Assembly (NCBI RefSeq): GCF_051020975.1
Contig: NC_135044.1
Location: forward strand, 808,501-872,500
Direction of reading: 5' to 3'
DNA: 64,000 bases
DNA from: Osmia lignaria lignaria
Taxonomy: Eukaryota; Arthropoda; Insecta; Hymenoptera; Megachilidae
Positions within the stretch are counted from its first letter, which is position 1, and each line of letters starts with the position of its first letter. This document shows, piece by piece, positions 30,130 through 42,400 of this stretch. Both the position numbers and the translations under genes were made by a program. The notes below the pieces were generated by a model. That model did no database searches, was not told where the DNA came from, and was given only the letters and a program-made list of their open reading frames with translations.

Positions 30130-33100
30130 ATTTAATTAATACGATCGGAAGGAAAGTGAAAACGTAACCTACATTCGAAGGAACAAATTGATCGTCGATA
30201 AGAAAGAAACGATCGAACGGATTATCTTTGATTATTGATCCACGCGTATTCATCGGACGCTAGTTGGTTGAACCCGTTGAGCTTACCTAGAGAAATGAAT
30301 CGCGTATCTAGGGGAAACTAGTCGGCAAATATTGGTGGCGCGCTTTGAACGCGTCTCGCGATAGTTTGCTCGATTGACTTTTAAATGTGTTTCGGAAAAT
30401 CGAGATTCGTAGTTACGCTGGTCGGGAAATAGAAACGATAGAAACTTTATTTAATAGCTTTTTTTTTTTTTTCAATTATTTCTAGTGGAATTTTGCCATC
30501 CTAGTTACAGCTACGTCAGTGGGTCGAGTTGAAATTAGCGTTGTTTAAAGCAGGTTGAATGACGCGCACATATCACGCGACGAAAAGCATACGACTCGCA
30601 CCTGTTTCACGGCACATAAAATGTTTGCGGGAGCAATATCGTGTTCGGCGTTTGCTGACGCCAACTTCACCTGGCTCGGGGAAGCGTAGTGTATTTTTCT
30701 AGAGGTCTCTGTAAATTGTCGGCTCACGAAATTCCCGTTGAAACGCTTAGCGCCTGACAAGCACGCGAGTTAACATATTATCAAACAGTGTTTCTTTTTC
30801 AAGCCATAAACTGTAAGCGTGTACGAATTGCTTTGTTGTAATTATGCTCGATAGGAGCAACCGCGATAGACGAGTAGGAAAATTGAGGCTTATCAAAAGA
30901 AAGGAAGGAGGAGGGTAGGGTAGTAATCGGAGTAACCGTGTAGAGAAGGTGGAGGTAGGAACCTGTCGTCCTGACTTTTCACGAGTTTCTATCACGGTTG
31001 GTGCGCGTGGCAGCTCCGTTTTCATGAATATCTAACGGTCCCCTACAGCTAAAGCTTCTCATCAGGCGAAGCATCCGCTACCGTGCCACGTCGCGGCAAG
31101 GGATCGGAAAAACTCGCTCTGTCCTCGATTATGCTCGGGACTTAACTTTTCTCGCATACGTCGTCGCGATCGCCGCCATCGTCGATAAGATGACGATTTG
31201 TCCTCGTATTTTGTACGCTTTCACATTGTTGATGGCCACTTCTCTCTGTGTCGCAAGGCTCGCCGCCTAACCTATACTGACCTCGAATTAGGAAATCGTC
31301 GAAGGTGGACTCGAATCGTTCGGAAGGCCGTTTATTTTTATCCTTTGGTAACGGAGGACCGATTTAATAACGAATTGAGAATTATTTTGGAAAAATTTTT
31401 AAGGAAGAATTAATGGACGAACAGAGAAATATACGGGGGAAGGATTTTTCGACGGGGGTCATCGGTTCGGAGAGGCATTGGCCGAATTGTCGAGTCAGGG
31501 ACACGAAAACATTTACGGGCGCGTTGTCGATCGTCGATGCTGGTTTGTCTCAAGGATCTCCACCGGAGTTCGTTCACACCTCGATGCTTATCTTTCACCG
31601 TTTTGCGATCGAATTTTTAGCTTCCATCCAGAGAAACGATAGAAGATGGTCCTTCCTGCCACTGGAAGCTGTGTTTATACCATTCGTGTCGTTGAATTTT
31701 CATCGTGTGGCAAGATTTTAAAATGCATCCGTTCCAACAGTCTCTCTTTCTCCGTTCGTTTCGTTCGTCGACCGAAACGTTTTGATGAAAAAAATGCAAA
31801 CGTGTAGGAAGAGAGGGACGGCGTAGGGCATGGGGCGACGAGGGGGGTAGAAGCAAGTACACACAGAGAGAAAGTGGGATGGAGGGTTGGTTTGGAGGGT
31901 TGGGAGGAAGGGAGGATAGGAAGGAAGGGTGAGAGAGCAGCTTCGACACAGCAGCACTGCGGCAGAAAACTGGTCCAGGTGCAAGCTCGATACTCCCGTA
32001 GCGCGTGATTCGCGTTGAATATTCGCCAGGTTAGAGAATTCCTTATATCCTGCGAGAACTCGACAACGGTACTTTTCACCGTTCATTCTTCCTCCGTTTC
32101 CCACTTTTCAAACTAGAAATCGCGTGTCCTTTACCTTCTCCAACCGCGTATACCTGTACGCCTTCTGACGAGAGAAAGCAATCGCGCTTCTAAGACGACA
32201 GGTGAAAATGGCCTAATTGTAACACTTTTATTCGAATAACTGCATTAGGATTTACGATCGCCGGATGGACGAGACGGTTCACGGCGATCCAGCGATTCAA
32301 ATTTCCATCCATACAGGTAGTCGGTTCGCGACTCGTCTTTGAACACCTCTGCTCGGAGCGTAGGTAGGTAGGTAGAGCGAGCTACATAATCGATATCTCG
32401 GCGTGGCCAAATGCCTTATAACATGGGTTATTGATTTGCAACTCCGCCTCTGACGGCGTGTACGCGCACATAACACCGGCATAATAAACGCGGCCCATCC
32501 GCGCTGCCACGCCGCGTGTTAACGTCCATCCAAAGAAAGATAACTCGTTCCGTTCGCCGACAGTTATCTCGGCTTCTCGTTAACCTTCGCCATCGCGGAA
32601 TGCACCATTCTGCAACCGTGTATACCCTAGAAAAGTTGGCAGGTCCTTTTACTCGTCTAATCGTCACGAGAATTACAAGGTTCGAGAGTTGTCGTTTTCT
32701 AGACGTTCCTACTCCGCTACTTGGGATAATTCGTTCGATTCTTGCAATCAGCACGAATTGAACGTATATTTGTTTATCGGAGCAATATATGTATAATCAC
32801 AGAGTCGTTTGTCTGTGTTAACGGAGATTGAAGGATTACTCAAACGGTGGGAGGGGTATGAGTCTGCCCCTTCCCCAATGAACAACACTGCTATAGACCG
32901 ATATTCCGCTACGCCATTATGGACAGTGCGTGGTCGAATAAAAAGCAGCTGAAATTTAGGCTGCCCTTTGACATTTCGAACCCATCTTACTAACAAGTTA
33001 GGGGACTAGACAAGTTCTATGGGGCCTGTTGCTAGTGCACTGCACTTGATCCCACCTTTGCATTGAAATAGGGGAAAATGGGTATTACCAGATACCGCGA

Positions 33101-36100
33101 TATACAAATAGCGGGGATACGAGTTAACCAAGCAATACAGAGGAAATTCCTGCTTTCGATGACTCAAGGTCGGATCCTTGATGGTCAGAAATGACGTACG
33201 TTGGTTTTTATCGGGAATTTACCGAGAGAATGGACCGTTGACGTATGCACGTTACATGGATCGTTTCGATCACGTTTTCCTTGCCCGATGATACTTCCAT
33301 TTTTCTTAGCGGATATGATAAGTGGCCCCGGTTATCGCCACGCTCGCGTTCCAACGAATTATTCCGACGCAAAATTGCTTTCTGTCCTTTTCTGAATTCA
33401 ACGAATGTTTACCCGTCGCGTTCGCGTTATATCGAGACGGAGCAGTGTGCGTATCGATTGCGAAGCGACGATAAGTCGGCTCGTTAACACGACCTCGTCG
33501 TGTAATTTATTATTCGTAATTAATGGTAACGATGGCCGATCACGTTCGATTACCAACCTCTTCGAACCTCGTCGAATTACTCGGAATGCATTTCCTCTAT
33601 GCTCTATCCTATTGTTGGATGATTCGTTTTTCTCGTAATCGTATGTCATGAAAATGTTCCGCTTACGTTTTCCTCGTTCCACTTAAAAGCGTCTTCTCGT
33701 AATCGCAATAGACGATCATTTTGAAACGCAAAGATATTGTTAAAGATACTGTTCGAAACGAGTGACAATTCACATGCTACAAATAAATTTTTTCCTTATT
33801 ATGGTAGAACAGGTTGTTTGCGGATACTTGTCTCGATGCTTTCGAAAGAGAAAGCTAACGAATTCGAAGCCTCGTCAAAGGATATCCACCCATCTGGTGT
33901 TACGCGAATTCACAGCGTGGATATTTTGGGGGAACTCCGGCACCCTTTGTCGCATGGGGATGACTAGGTGTTTTACGCAACCGATTTTATTCTCGTCTAT
34001 TGTCTCTCGTAATAACGTTACGACACTACGATTAACCTTCTGCAGTTTTACTCGTTCGAATTGTCGCGTAATCGAGATGTTGACCTTTCTTTAGCTACAA
34101 TATCGGCACGTTCGAATTTTAGGCGGGATTAACGCTCCAATTAGTTTGGAATTTGCGTGTCTGCGCATTTTTGCAATTTCATTCGCGGGTCCCATCGGTT
34201 GAAAAGGAGGATCGCTTTTGCAACAATATTCCTTTCGCGTTCTTTGTCGTTCAGTCGCGACTTTCACGGATCAAAAGTGTTTTAAAAGCTCGGTCTGAGA
34301 TAATTGCCAGCCGTAACGAACGACGAGCACAATGCGCCGACACGGAAACAAACCAGTGTTAGTCTCGTTCGTAACGCCTGTAAAATTCTTTCGTTCCCCT
34401 AACGCGAGTCTGTGTTTCGTTCACCTTTTTCTTCTTTTCCTTTCTCTCTCCTTTTGATCATCCTCGCGCAACCAACGCGACGATTTTTTTAAGCAAAAGA
34501 AAATTCAGCCGAAGGTTGCAACGAAAAGCTTGCGAATTATTTCCCGCGCTTTTCGATTGATAAAAACTAGTCAATTGTTTCAAAGACGCGAAGGAAGAAA
34601 ATTAAAAAATGCCGATAAGAAACGGAGAAAAATATGATCGTGATAAAAGTTGTACCGTTATTGTTGCATCTTTTTCCGCGAGTAATAAGCGGATCTTTAA
34701 TTTTCGAGCCGGAGTACGAGAGATACCGTAAACCTCTGTGAAGACCGTCGCGCCCCCTCCGCCATATCGATTGCAGCATCGTGCGTCATCGTGAAACTTC
34801 GGCGACGATCGCGATCGCCCGCTCGCAGGGCACCGACAGGTGCGTAGGATTGGGTCAGGGGCCCGGTCTTGCTTCGATTCACGGACAAGGTCTGTGAAAC
34901 GGTGTCACGGCTACCTTCAAAACTCTATCGATCCTGTTAATTGCACGCGTCTTATCGTCCACGTTACACTTCGCGTATCTCTGCGACCAGACATTGGTTA
35001 AACAAAATGACTCTGCTTTATTTGCTCTTCGTACCAACATATTTCGCGTACCAAGTTACAGATTGCGAAACGATAGAAATTTTCCGTATAACTCGAACAA
35101 AGGATTAATTCTGATCAACCGGGGTGGATCGATCTCTTGTCGATATCAAAATAATGAGTCAGGTTTTCCGCGCATACCTATGCAACAACGTATCGCTGCG
35201 AAAACAGTGGCAGATTGAGCAACAGCGACGGTGAGTCCTTCCCTGGTCAGGACTTATTTAGCGTTGCAGCGTTGCACTTTTCCACAGTTGCACACTGTGC
35301 AGAGTTTTAGCCTTAGTTATACGCCTTTCACCGAGACCGTGCCCCGCGCCTCGTCCCTCTCGTAATTAGATGGACCGTCCCGTCGTTCCGTCACGTTCCT
35401 GCGTCACTGACAATTAACGTAAGACAAGCCGGACGCGGAATCGGATTATTCGCGAGCAAAACAGTTGATCGATAGAAAAGCAAACTAGTAGTCGAATGCA
35501 GACACGTATGGGGGTAGGTAGGTTTATCTCATTTTTAGACAGCCCGCGGGGAAGTTTAAAATCGAAAGGGTGTTTAGCATTGGTGGATCGCCAGACAATA
35601 GCCGCAAACGCGTCGCGTCGAGTCGGTTATCGGCCGAGAAGCTGTTAAAAAGATCCTAGCCGCTATTACACGAGAGGAGGATGCAGGATAGAAGCGGTGT
35701 GCAAAGAGGATTTTCCCGAGCGAAGATTATTTAAATCCGGTATTGAAAGCGGTTTCAATAGAGACGCCGATACGCCCGTGTCACCGCCACCCTTCTTCAC
35801 CCACGCGTCTTCTCCTTAATAACAACAACCGAAAGGAGTCAAGGTCGTCCTTCGAACTTGTTTCTCTCAAATACGAAGCTACTTATTTAAAAATATTTTT
35901 CCTTTTTTCCCCCCCTTCTGTTTTTTTACATCAGAATGCACGCGCATGCGTAAGCTCGGAAATAATCGCGCTTAGTAGATCGGGGCCGCGTATTTCCGCT
36001 CCTGTCGCGCGGAGGGAGTCTACTTACTATTTAACCTCGTTTCTTCTACCCACCCTGTTCCCGTCCTCCTCGGTTTCTACCATTATTCGATCGTCTCCAT

Positions 36101-36213
36101 CGAGCACAAGAATCACACTGAATATCGGATAACGAGCCACGTGGAAGAAATACCGTAAAAACGGAACTTTCGATCTTGTTGGTGCGCGAGAAAGCCGGGC
36201 ATTATGTGCATAT
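30130..36213. other. Long non-coding stretch
   Basis: Six kilobases without a supported gene. Open frames of 100-134 codons at 31.4-32.1 kb and 32.4-32.8 kb are overlapping and multi-phase. They coincide with CT/GA-rich tracts (31800-31930), which are stop-poor. A GA-rich block lies at 30890-30930. I see no RNA gene or element. Confidence 0.45.
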
Positions 36214-36526
36214 TAGGTATGTTCGATTCATCGAAAAGAATCGATTCCTTTCAAAAATCGAAACCAAAGAATCGGTTTGAAAAAATTGGACGTTTCTTGT
36301 TTCCTTTTTTATTTTTATTTTTGTAAACAGATTATTCCATACGATTCTTGAGAAGAATCGACTTTTTATTTTTTTATATTTCGTGCTTTTACACCAAAAA
36401 CAGGCACTCATATGAACAGATTTATATTTCAATCGCTATTCTTATACTTTTTGAAGGAGTGAATGTGTTTTTATGGATCAGAAAAATCGATTTTCTAAAG
36501 AATCGAATCGGAATCGTACATCCCTA
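36214..36526. mobile_element. hAT-type MITE, 313 bp, 8-bp target duplication
   Basis: The element starts TAGGTATGTTCGATTC and ends with the reverse complement of TAGGGATGTACGATTC. It is flanked by perfect 8-bp direct repeats GTGCATAT (36206-36213 and 36527-36534). An 8-bp duplication and TAGGG-type ends fit the hAT superfamily. The interior is AT-rich with many GAATCGATT-like motifs and no transposase. Confidence 0.88.
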
Positions 36527-36534
36527 GTGCATAT

Positions 36535-38164
36535 TATCTTTGTATATTAGCTCGTTCCACTTGATTTTCGCTTTTCCTCTTGACGTTTCAATTTTTGGAC
36601 GATCAATCGTAGAAAGGAACGGCCGACTATTTACGAATGAATTTAATTCAGTTGCAACAGAGATCGCAGCTCTGCGTTTGCCTCTTCGTATCTAGTCGAA
36701 AACACCGGTACGCTCGACGATGTCGCTTTTAATTCGGTGTAAGAAAGTGGGTTTCTGGGTCATAGTGGCGCGATACGCCGACCAACCGATGTACTATGCC
36801 ACAGCCACAAGCAAACGGCTTCCTTCGCACGGCTCGCGATGAAACGACTTTCTTCGCGAACAGTGCCGTACCTTTCTTACATCTACAAGCACCCGCATTT
36901 TTTTTTAAATCGTCGTTAATTTGAAATTAACCAGAAGCGTGAAGGTTAATGGTCGAGTTTAACGAGTCGTAAGTTGGAAGCATAATACATTAAGCAGCGC
37001 GTGCGTTTCGAAAAACCGCGTGGTGGGGACATTTTTGTCGAGAGTGAAAGTGGCAGTTCGTAGTTTCGATGGGGCAACATTAACTTTTACATTTCCCGGT
37101 GAAGGAATGCGCGCGCGTCGATCGTGTTCCAAGGATTGTGCGCGTTTAGTCTTACGTAAATTCGACGCAACATTATTATGTAGGTTTTGGATCGCAAAAA
37201 TTGGTAAATTTTCATAATAAGGTTATCAATTTTCGATCAACTATATAAAGATTGGTCGAGTAAAAGCTTTCGGAGAGAAGGAACACGAGCAATGACGTTC
37301 CACAAAAGAATCGTACGTTAGCTGTCGTGATTGATGGAAATAAGAGTAGTAGGAAAATTCCCTAGGGGGAAGCGAGAGCGAGAACTAGCACGACCCACTT
37401 ACGTTGTTGATAGACAATAAAACAGGCTTCCGTTGACGGCTTGCCTCTCGACGAAGGTTAATCGGTAATTAAAACTCGATTTACCGTCCGCCTTTCCACG
37501 GAATATCGATGAGTCTCGATCTTCGTTTTCCCTCTGATTGTGAGTCTTCTTCGATTCTTGCCGTTCGCTGTTCGCCGCTGCGACTCTGAATCGTTTCAAC
37601 TGATAACCGAGCTTCGAACTGGGTGCAATAACCTCCATCGTTTGCTAATACTTGAATCCAAAGAGCTTTCGACAGATGGCGCTATAGAATGCATCAAGCG
37701 CAGATTCGGAAAATTTTCCAGCTCACAATCGGAGCTTTCTCCAAACCAAAGGCTGTACGATGGCAGGCTTTTTATCCTAGGGGATTCCTCCTTAAAAGAA
37801 GCCTACGTTGCTCCCGGGTTTACACGCTTCTTGTTCGTTAGGGTATTCGATAGAGATGACTAGCGACTTGGCTACAAACTTCTCTCTGGCGAAAAACAAC
37901 GTGGCGTAGCGAGATTGAACGGGCCACTTCGCGATCCCTTCTCGCTCCCTTTTCACGTTGATTTATGACCCCTTACCAAGGACCAGTTTCCGAGAGAAAT
38001 TATCGTCCCGTTTAATCGTGCCTTCCTCGGACGAACAAGTTGAGCGTCGATGATATTTTGCGAAGCAACGAAGCAACTAACCATAGTGCCTCAACCACGG
38101 GATAATCTTGCGGTAACACCCTCGTGATCCACCATTACCTCTAGTTTCGAGTCACAATCTATAC
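36535..38164. other. Non-coding stretch
   Basis: No supported feature. Frames at 37399-37863 overlap on both strands and look fortuitous. Confidence 0.45.
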
Positions 38165-38382
38165 CATAGGTTCTTAAACTGTGGTCCTCGGACCCCTGGG
38201 GGTCCGCGAAATTATAAAAAATGGTTGACCAGGAAATGTTTATATGAGTTTAATGTATTATGATTTGTAACTTTATTCATCTCTATAATATTTATTAAAA
38301 TGCCTAAGATTGGGATGGGGTCCGCAAAAAAAAATGTTGTTCAAGAGGGGGTCCTCGGACTACATAAGTTTAAGAAGCCCTG
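38165..38382. mobile_element. hAT-type MITE, 218 bp, 8-bp target duplication
   Basis: The left end CATAGGTTCTTAAACT and the right end AGTTTAAGAAGCCCTG are inverted repeats. The repeat is followed inward by GTCCTCGGACC in the left arm and GGGGGTCCTCGGAC in the right. ATCTATAC (38157-38164) and ATCTATAG (38383-38390) flank the element as an 8-bp target duplication with one mismatch. CAGGG...AAACT ends of this kind are typical of hAT elements. The interior is non-coding. Confidence 0.88.
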
Positions 38383-38529
38383 ATCTATAGAAGAATAAAT
38401 TCATGTTATACGTATGCAGAATGCACAGGTTGAACGAGCGTAAAGTATTCGCACAGTTTTATCGTACTTTGCTTCCTACGTACAATAGGTGTATATATAT
38501 TGTATTAAATCGATTGGTTAGTTTAAGCC

Positions 38530-39444
38530 ATGACACGAAGCGTATTAATAGAATTGCTAGAGGGGGGTAAAAGAAAGATTTCCTGGCAATTTCTCCGCTT
38601 TGCTGGCACGGATTATTCACGGGCGACATTCATAGGCAAATGGGGACGAGTCTGTCCCATTCGGCACGGTCTCGTTCAAAATTCGCCTCTCGTAGAAGGG
38701 AGTCTTTACGATTTCATTCAATTAAGCAGCTCTATCTTGGCAGATGTAGATTACAAGAGTGTATCGTGTGCCGGGCGTATTTTGCGACACGGGCGAGGCC
38801 TGTGTCCACCTGACCGCGTCACAGCCACCGCTTTACGTATGTCGCTCTGGCACGCGAACCTTCCGCCTTCTCTCCTCTTCTTCATCCACGAAACCTTTAA
38901 TACACCGCTGTCCACAGTCAGGGAAGCCACCTTTCTTACTCCGTTCGCGTCTTCGGTTTCTCTAACACGGCAAAAGACTTCGCAAACTTACGGTTCTTCG
39001 ACAAAACACGGCACCAACGATTATCTACTTGTAGACTTGCACGTTCGCGTGCAGCTTAGCCTTCCTTTGGTTAACAGGAAACGTAAGGAGAGGAAGTTCC
39101 TTTATGCGGCAGAAAAAGAGATTCTAGGTTGGTCTCTTCTCCCTGTGCTTACTCTCTTAACCAAGGGAAGCCTACATTGCAACCAAGTGTACATGCGAAT
39201 ACGGACATGGAATAGCAGGGGCAGTGGGGATGCCCTCTGGCCACGGAATCAGCTCTCCGCTGGACAGCATTGCTTTAAGCCTTTACCATACAGCGCCACT
39301 CTGTTTAATCACTTGTGTTCCCCCTCTTTCTCTCCCTCTCCTTCTCTCTTTAGTTTGTTTATTGACTTTGTACGGTACATACAGGGTGGAGTATCATCCC
39401 TCGCCAGTTTGACCTGGACGACCATTAATAGCGTAATTCATTAA
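38530..39444 (+). CDS. Longest open frame in the window, 304 codons, unknown
   Basis: An ATG opens 304 uninterrupted codons, ending at TAA 39442-39444, with AATAAA only 12 bp beyond the stop (39456-39461) and a G/GT-rich stretch after it. Length and a well-placed poly(A) signal favour a single-exon gene or a terminal exon. Against this, the amino-acid composition is close to random (rich in R, S, L, C and W) and no domain or signal is recognised. A strong pyrimidine tract ending in TTTAG (39320-39352) near the end looks like a splice acceptor rather than coding sequence. It could be a non-coding RNA 3' exon. Confidence 0.25.
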   Translation: MTRSVLIELLEGGKRKISWQFLRFAGTDYSRATFIGKWGRVCPIRHGLVQNSPLVEGSLYDFIQLSSSILADVDYKSVSCAGRILRHGRGLCPPDRVTATALRMSLWHANLPPSLLFFIHETFNTPLSTVREATFLTPFASSVSLTRQKTSQTYGSSTKHGTNDYLLVDLHVRVQLSLPLVNRKRKERKFLYAAEKEILGWSLLPVLTLLTKGSLHCNQVYMRIRTWNSRGSGDALWPRNQLSAGQHCFKPLPYSATLFNHLCSPSFSPSPSLFSLFIDFVRYIQGGVSSLASLTWTTINSVIH

Positions 39445-39461
39445 ACTGTGTAACAAATAAA

Positions 39462-42400
39462 TCTTTCGTTGCTTGCATATAGGAGTGGGGAGGGGGAGGT
39501 GTCCTGAGTCATTTGCTTTCATTGTTTCTAGCTTCTGTCTCGAAGCGATTGTCAAACGATGATGTCATCTCAGATTTTAGATTCGGCCTCTACGTATAAG
39601 CTCGATGGCGATACTTATTCTCGAGGTCGAAAGTACTTTTTATCGGACAGCGATTGCGCTCTCGTTTATGTAAATATCTCGCTCGCTTAATTGTTAGAAA
39701 CGATGCTTTCGTGAAAGAAGCATGGAACAACGCCACGCGTCCATCCAGAGAATTAACCGTAGTTCGAGCTTACGCTTTGCGTCCCTCGATCACGACGCCA
39801 AAGGATACTCTGCTCGCGTATGTACGACGTGTTAGACGCGTGTAAACGTCTATATATGTATACACACGTGTACACACCTTCCACTCCAGAAAGGGCAGCT
39901 TCAAAGATAGCGTTGCAATTGCTTCCGAACCCATTTCAATACCCTTTCCACGTTTATTTCTCACTGTCAGACGGAATTCGAAATTAGGTTACAGTTTAGC
40001 GTTTGAAACGACGCGAGTCGAGATTTTCGAACGCGAACGAGACACTGAAATTCCATTTATTTTACATCAACGGAATTTCAAATCGAATCTCGTTCGATAT
40101 CATTTTATCTACTTCCCTTTTGCGATTCAAGAAATAATGGATTCGAGTAAAATGACAGAAAAGATTCGTGTTGAAATCTCGACTTCCCTGATCCCTTCGT
40201 TCCAGGGATCCTGCTAGTGGACACGTCGGTGAGGCTACTCAACAAAGTCCCTACGTGGCAACCAAACTGTTGAGTTTGGTCTTACCTCAGAAATACCTAT
40301 TCTGATGGATAAAGTAGGACTTGTCGGAAAATTATTATTAATTTTCCCCTGTCGTTATGGGGAAGATTTTATTGTAAAAAAGATGAGAATGTCTGGAGTG
40401 GTTTTCGAGACACCTTGTGGGGAGAAACGTCGGGTATGCAGGTGGAAGCGAGACGAACGTATCGTTTGAAAAGGAGGGACTGCGGGTAAAAAGGAGGAAC
40501 GAGTTGCGCGCGAGCGGAACGAAAATGAAGCTACGGACTCTCTGCCGTCTCCCCACTTTGCTCCCTCTTTTCTCTCTTTATCTCTCTGTTCATCGAGTGC
40601 AGCAACCCTGCAGGAGGACAGGAGCATCGACCAATACTCCGACACGGGGCGAGTAGGACGGAGATAGACCTCGCGAATAACATGTGGCACATTTTCGAGT
40701 TAAACGAACCGCTCGCGGTTTTTGTTTCACTTCCGAGGAATCTTTCCCCTTTTTTTTGCCTCTTCATCGAACGCTGTTCCTTAGACACACGGTACAATGA
40801 CACTTTCCTCGTGATCTTTGCACCGTGAAAGATACCGCGTTATCGTTCGCGCTCCTCTTCGGAGTTCATTGATATCCTATTAGGCTGGCGAGACAAATCG
40901 TAACGCTCGATGAGGGAGATTGTCGAATTTATAAGAAAGATCGGAAACAAATAATTGTTTCCAAATTCAGACGTTGGCTGGCATGATTTTCGAGCGGATA
41001 CGGTGAAAAACGAAGAACGATTCGCGTTAGAAGGCGAGAGAAAACGATTTGAAATAAGCTCTTCTCGGAAACGCATAGAGCACGGATGTCGTTGCTGTTC
41101 TTTTCGCATCGCGGCGCTTCGAGGAAGCATAACTTCGCCGAGTTGTTGGCAGTAACTTAAAATTTAGCCGGTTTCTCGAGTCGGTTTCACCGATAAACAA
41201 CCTGAAATTTACGAGCTCTCCATCCTTTGAGACTATCGATTGGTTTTTTGGTAAGTCTCAAGGCCAGGAGAAGATAGAACGTTTTAAAGGGTCTGCAGGA
41301 TGGTCGCGCCGGGAGGGTAGGCGAAGCCTACGAAGGCTAAAGCACCTAATAAGTTTTCGACCAAGAATGTTGGCGCTCAGAGTGTGAGAGAGAAAGCGGT
41401 AGAAAAATTGTTCAGACAGCCTCGAGTAATTCCTCTTTATTAATTCTCGCGTTTACGAGCGCGCTTAAATCCCCCTCCTCCCCAAAGAGGATTAAAACCG
41501 TTCACTTTTATTTCGTTTTGTCCGAATCGGGTAAAGTGGAATGGAAATGCGGTATACGATATCGTTTTGTTCGCGATACGAAACGAAACGAAACAAACAC
41601 TTTCCCCGGACCGTTTGCGAAATCCACGGTGCCGGTAAATCGAGCAGATTACTTGGAGTTACGATGCTGGAGGAGGCGTACGAAATAGTAACGAGAGAAG
41701 CCGACCACGCAAAATCCACCGAGGAGAGTATACCACTTTCCAGCTTGTTCTGAAATCCTGCTCGCCACGTTCCCGTACGCACACTCTCACCGTGTCGCCA
41801 CTTTGCCTCCTCCCAACAGTGTTGTTTACCGTGCAACGGAAACGCGGCTGGTGCGGTGGGAGCACACGCGCGCGTACACACAACGAACAGGCCATTTCCC
41901 TATGTATTAAGTGGCAAGTGGCAGGACAAGGTAAATACACGGAGTAGACGAGTATCGGGTCGGAGACATCGGACTTCTGGCTCTTTGTACGACCCGCTAG
42001 GTAGAGGGTGTTGAAGGTATCGGAGAAACAATCTTCGACCCACTCTCGCGACGTCTGAAACGGAGATGGTGCTTCGGGCAGTATATTCGACAAGTATCGG
42101 TCACGATCACGACCATGATACTTTGAATACGAGTCATCGACGAACGCGAATACCTACTGTTTAAAAAACTGCTCGCGTACTCTTGTACGGTATGTATCAG
42201 AAACGCCGAGGTTAAACAGGCCTACGGATCTGGCGAGATTGGAGTAAAAGAGACGACGGACCATGGTAGTAAGCGAAGATACTATACCGAGAGAAGTGAG
42301 AAGCAAAAGAGTATTGGTAGTAGTAAAATGAAGCGAGACAATCGTCTACGTACGAATGAGCAAGGGAGTGTGCAAGAGTGTGCAAGCAAGTAAGAGGAAG

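Noticed and set aside
31020..31075. CTGATGA ... GAAAAC on the minus strand as a second hammerhead
   Set aside because: Stem II does not form and the base before GAAA is U rather than the required C, so the core is not satisfied.
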